From positions 1 to 64,000 of the forward strand of contig NZ_FOCP01000006.1 of assembly GCF_900110145.1 (NCBI RefSeq): a stretch of 64,000 nucleotides of DNA, written 5' to 3'. Shown here piece by piece: positions 61,766 through 64,000 of the stretch. The position numbers and the translations under genes were made by a program. The notes under the pieces were generated by a model. The model was not told where the DNA came from and did no database searches. It worked only from the letters and a program-made list of their open reading frames with translations. This DNA is from Nitrosomonas marina (lineage in GTDB: Bacteria; Pseudomonadota; Gammaproteobacteria; Burkholderiales; Nitrosomonadaceae). Numbering within the stretch: position 1 is the first letter of the stretch; each line of letters begins with the position of its first letter.

Positions 61766-62557
61766 TTATACGCCTGCTTTTTCTGAAAGATGCCGGGCGA
61801 TATCAATAAACCGTCTGTATCTGAAGCTATTTTCTGTTTCAACGTGAAATTCCAGAATATACCTCGCATGACGATAAGCTTCCTGTCTTTTCCCCAGTTC
61901 AAACAACAGTTCTGCATAAAAGGCATGGGCGATTATATCGTTTGGAAATAGCTTGAGCGCACGCTTGAGATGGAATAGCGACTTTTCTTTATTGCCAAAA
62001 CTGATCGGAAATCGTGGCAGCTTATGATACATGCGTCCCAGCGCCTTGTGTGCGCCTGCATAATCGTACTGTTCGTCCAGTTCTATAACGCGCAAAAACA
62101 ACTTTTCCATCGGGCGCATAAGCCGCAGCGCATTTAATATGCCGCTTTCTTCGCTTAGTTTACCCATTGCCACGGCTTTCCAGTATATCGCCACAACCTC
62201 ATCCGAATGGATAGCGAGTGCGCGATCAGCAATCTCCATACAACTTTTGTAAAGCTCAATTCGTTTATTGCGCCCCTTTTCTACCTCGGCATTGGCGCAT
62301 TGTAATCGCGCAAGCTCAGCGATTACCTCTGGAGCCTGTGTCGTCTGGGCCAGTTGTTTTATCCATGCGATCGTTGCCAATAGTGCAGACCGGTCAATTG
62401 CGTTTCGCTGAACCGCGCGATCGATTTTCTGTTGATAGGTATCCGGCAAATATTCACTTGCAGCACGCGCAAAACCGGCATGGGTAATGCCGCCCATAAC
62501 TACCAGCAATGAATAATTAAGAAAAAGAGTTTGCCAGCGCCACATATTGGTCACCAC
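61766..62557 (-). CDS. Exported TPR-like protein
   Basis: 263 residues. A signal or anchor helix lies at about 10-32 (LFLNYSLLVVMGGITHAGFA). The mature part is all helical with at least three TPR-type units: ELARLQCANAEVEKGRNKRI, KSCMEIADRALAIHSDEVVA and FHLKRALKLFPNDIIAHAFY. It resembles small TRAP-associated TatT-like and other periplasmic TPR proteins. A role in protein-protein contacts is likely; the partner is unknown. It stands alone. Confidence 0.75.
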   Translation of the reverse strand: MVTNMWRWQTLFLNYSLLVVMGGITHAGFARAASEYLPDTYQQKIDRAVQRNAIDRSALLATIAWIKQLAQTTQAPEVIAELARLQCANAEVEKGRNKRIELYKSCMEIADRALAIHSDEVVAIYWKAVAMGKLSEESGILNALRLMRPMEKLFLRVIELDEQYDYAGAHKALGRMYHKLPRFPISFGNKEKSLFHLKRALKLFPNDIIAHAFYAELLFELGKRQEAYRHARYILEFHVETENSFRYRRFIDIARHLSEKAGV

Positions 62558-62887
62558 TAAAAAATTGCAGCATCAACCACATGATCCAAATCACGGAAAA
62601 AGCGTTTCGCGCGCATTTGAATCTTCCAAATTTCAGCGGATTATTCGGCTAAACCCACGGTTCGTCAAGCGGAAAATCAAGGGTATTTAACGTGCAATTC
62701 CGGTTTTCGACAATAATTTAACAGAAACACAGAAATATCCTATATTTCAGATAATTGGATAACATTCACAAATTGGCTTCAGACAGCCTGCTGTAATCAA
62801 ATAACCACAATACTATCGATGAAATTAATTCCGTCTGATAAAATTCATTGTTGAGCCAAAACAAGCGCAGTAAAGGATGTTGATACG

Positions 62888-62950
62888 ATGCTGATACGTT
62901 ACGTGTTGTTGTCGATAATTTTTACACTCATTACTCTTTTCCAACAGTAA
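62888..62950 (+). CDS. 20-residue hydrophobic peptide ORF
   Basis: MLIRYVLLSIIFTLITLFQQ, with AAGGA 13 bp before the ATG. A -10-like GATAAAAT occurs at about 62837. The size and single membrane helix recall Ibs-type type I toxins. It lies in a 700-bp gene-free region before the lytic transglycosylase. No antisense RNA promoter could be established. It may be chance. Confidence 0.25.
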   Translation: MLIRYVLLSIIFTLITLFQQ

Positions 62951-62988
62951 CTGGCAACAATTAACTGACAAATAATAGCTTTTTTATA

Positions 62989-63004
62989 TGGCATAATTCT
63001 TGCT
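62989..63004 (+). promoter_or_regulatory. Putative sigma54 promoter
   Basis: TGGCATAATTCTTGCT matches the TGGCAC-N5-TTGCW pattern with the invariant GG (62990-62991) and GC (63002-63003) separated by exactly 10 bases. It would start RNA near 63015, about 245 bases before the lytic transglycosylase ATG. No enhancer-binding protein gene is in the window. Confidence 0.45.
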
Positions 63005-63258
63005 TCTAATCTATAAAGAATAAAAATAACGCTAAGAACATATAAATTTATCTGTGTTTTTTCTGTGCGACGGCGCAAATGTCAACAGACAATTATCGTA
63101 AACATCGCCCGCATATCGTGCAGCATAAAAGTTGTCTGCACCATCTTGAAACGACGGCGGCACAGCCGGTTCCTGTCTGATTCAGCCAGGAAAATATGCG
63201 CCAACACGGCCAATACGCCGCACAACTTAATTCTGTAAAAGGCAAACAATTAAAAATT

Positions 63259-64000
63259 ATGCATTTACACAAACTGATACTACTTATAATGATTACCGGC
63301 GGGTTCGCGTTATGGGGAACTGCAAACGCTAATAATGTTCCACCGGTTTTAAAAAAACATCTGTCAAAAGAACCGATTAACAAAGCCAAAGTTCTGGTTG
63401 CGATGGCAAAACAGCATGAGCATGCGGAAGGCGTGCCTCGTAATTATAACCGTGCGATGGAACTATACTGCAAAGCTGCCGAGCAGGGTTATGACGAAGC
63501 CTTGTATTCGTTGGGATGGATGTATGCCAATGGACGCGGTGTCAGCCGGAATGACAGCATCGCCGTACAGCTATTCATCCTGGCTGCCGAAAAGGGACAT
63601 TCGCATGCCAATACGATGGTCCGCTACCTGGATACAGACCAGGAAGCGGAATTGCCTGACTGCCTGCAATCAATAGCGAATAGCAGCACGGTCGACTATT
63701 CAGACAAGCCTTTTTTCGATCTTGTCCAGAAACTGGCTCCCGAATACAACCTGGATCCCAATCTGGTCATGGCCATCATAGCTGTTGAATCCGCATTTAA
63801 CGAACAGGCGGTCTCGCACAAAAATGCACAGGGTCTGATGCAACTCATTCCGGCAACAGCCGAGCGCTTTGCAGTTAAGAACATATTTGATGCCGAAGAA
63901 AACATCAGGGGAGGCATGGCGTATCTACGCTGGTTGCTTGCTTTCTTTAAAGGTGATGTCACATTAGCCGTTGCCGCCTATAATGCCGGAGAAGGTGCGG
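63259..64000 (+). CDS. SLT-family lytic transglycosylase with Sel1-like repeats, partial (cut by window end)
   Basis: At least 247 residues. Signal peptide about 1-24 (LILLIMITGGFALWGTANA), then Sel1-type repeats (AMELYCKAAEQGYDEALYSL and GWMYANGRGV; then AVQLFILAAEKGHSHAN). The transglycosylase domain follows from about residue 150: AIIAVESAFNEQAVSHKNAQ with the catalytic Glu, GLMQLIPATAERF, and AYNAGEGA at the window end. It cleaves the glycan backbone of peptidoglycan in the periplasm. ATG 63259 is preferred over an in-frame ATG 21 codons upstream because the signal peptide starts there. The C-terminus lies beyond base 64000. Confidence 0.88.
   Translation, partial: MHLHKLILLIMITGGFALWGTANANNVPPVLKKHLSKEPINKAKVLVAMAKQHEHAEGVPRNYNRAMELYCKAAEQGYDEALYSLGWMYANGRGVSRNDSIAVQLFILAAEKGHSHANTMVRYLDTDQEAELPDCLQSIANSSTVDYSDKPFFDLVQKLAPEYNLDPNLVMAIIAVESAFNEQAVSHKNAQGLMQLIPATAERFAVKNIFDAEENIRGGMAYLRWLLAFFKGDVTLAVAAYNAGEGA

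Noticed and set aside
63079..63180. 33-codon ORF in the leader of the lytic transglycosylase gene
   Set aside because: No ribosome site and His-rich composition without support; could still be a leader but not argued here.

Overview
The window looks like a chromosomal segment of a betaproteobacterium, most likely Nitrosomonadales and plausibly Nitrosomonas. This is inferred from gene content and order: petABC-sspAB, secA-M23 peptidase-DUF721/DciA, RNB-TonB-aroE, ubiCAD, recG, murA, argH and pyrG-eno-ftsB-htpX. No ammonia-oxidation gene lies in the window, so the genus is not proven.

Bases 1-726 hold one end of an IS66-family insertion sequence, abutting a parE-like toxin gene broken by two compensating frameshifts. 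Bases 858-8555 are a mobile element of about 7.7 kb integrated in the 3' half of a tRNA-Thr(TGT) gene and bounded by a perfect 46-bp direct repeat. It carries a P4-type tyrosine integrase, a HigBA-like toxin-antitoxin pair, a nested inverted-repeat structure, an AlpA-type regulator, an HUH replication endonuclease and a cargo block. The cargo looks like a stranded integron cassette: a fragment of an integron-type integrase, a 599-residue protein with coiled coil, PD-(D/E)XK nuclease and EF-Tu-domain-2-like barrel, and an attC-like site. GTCTACAT repeats with 11-bp period sit at both ends.

Bases 8630-23855 are core genome: sspB-sspA-petC-petB-petA, secA, an M23 endopeptidase, a DciA-like protein, an RNB ribonuclease, a TonB-like protein, aroE, a CBS protein and small genes. 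Bases 24155-27103 hold a solitary gene whose product resembles a tailed-phage HK97-fold major capsid protein, followed by a large unrecognised gene. No terminase, portal, protease or tail gene is nearby, so this may be an encapsulin-like or domesticated shell system.

Bases 27202-41103 mix metabolic and regulatory genes: an O-methyltransferase, an SRPBCC protein with a leader ORF, a pseudoenzyme-like ADP-ribosylglycohydrolase, a class II aldolase with mtnA (methylthioribose salvage or DHAP shunt), a PAS-GGDEF-EAL protein, an OFA-family transporter, PolX, GreB and a PD40 exported protein. Bases 41595-42000 hold a small acidic ORF, a strong hairpin and a MITE-like repeat.

Bases 42066-64000 return to core genes: ubiD-ubiA-ubiC, recG, ridA, murA, a membrane sensor-like protein, argH, a fructosamine kinase, pyrG, eno, ftsB and htpX. 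Then come a TIGR04073-like protein, a DUF4124-like protein, an aspartoacylase/GCS2 pair, a TPR protein and a lytic transglycosylase cut by the window end. The two strongest candidates for something undescribed are the cassette-borne nuclease fusion (6452-8316) and the solitary capsid-fold gene with its partner (24155-27103).
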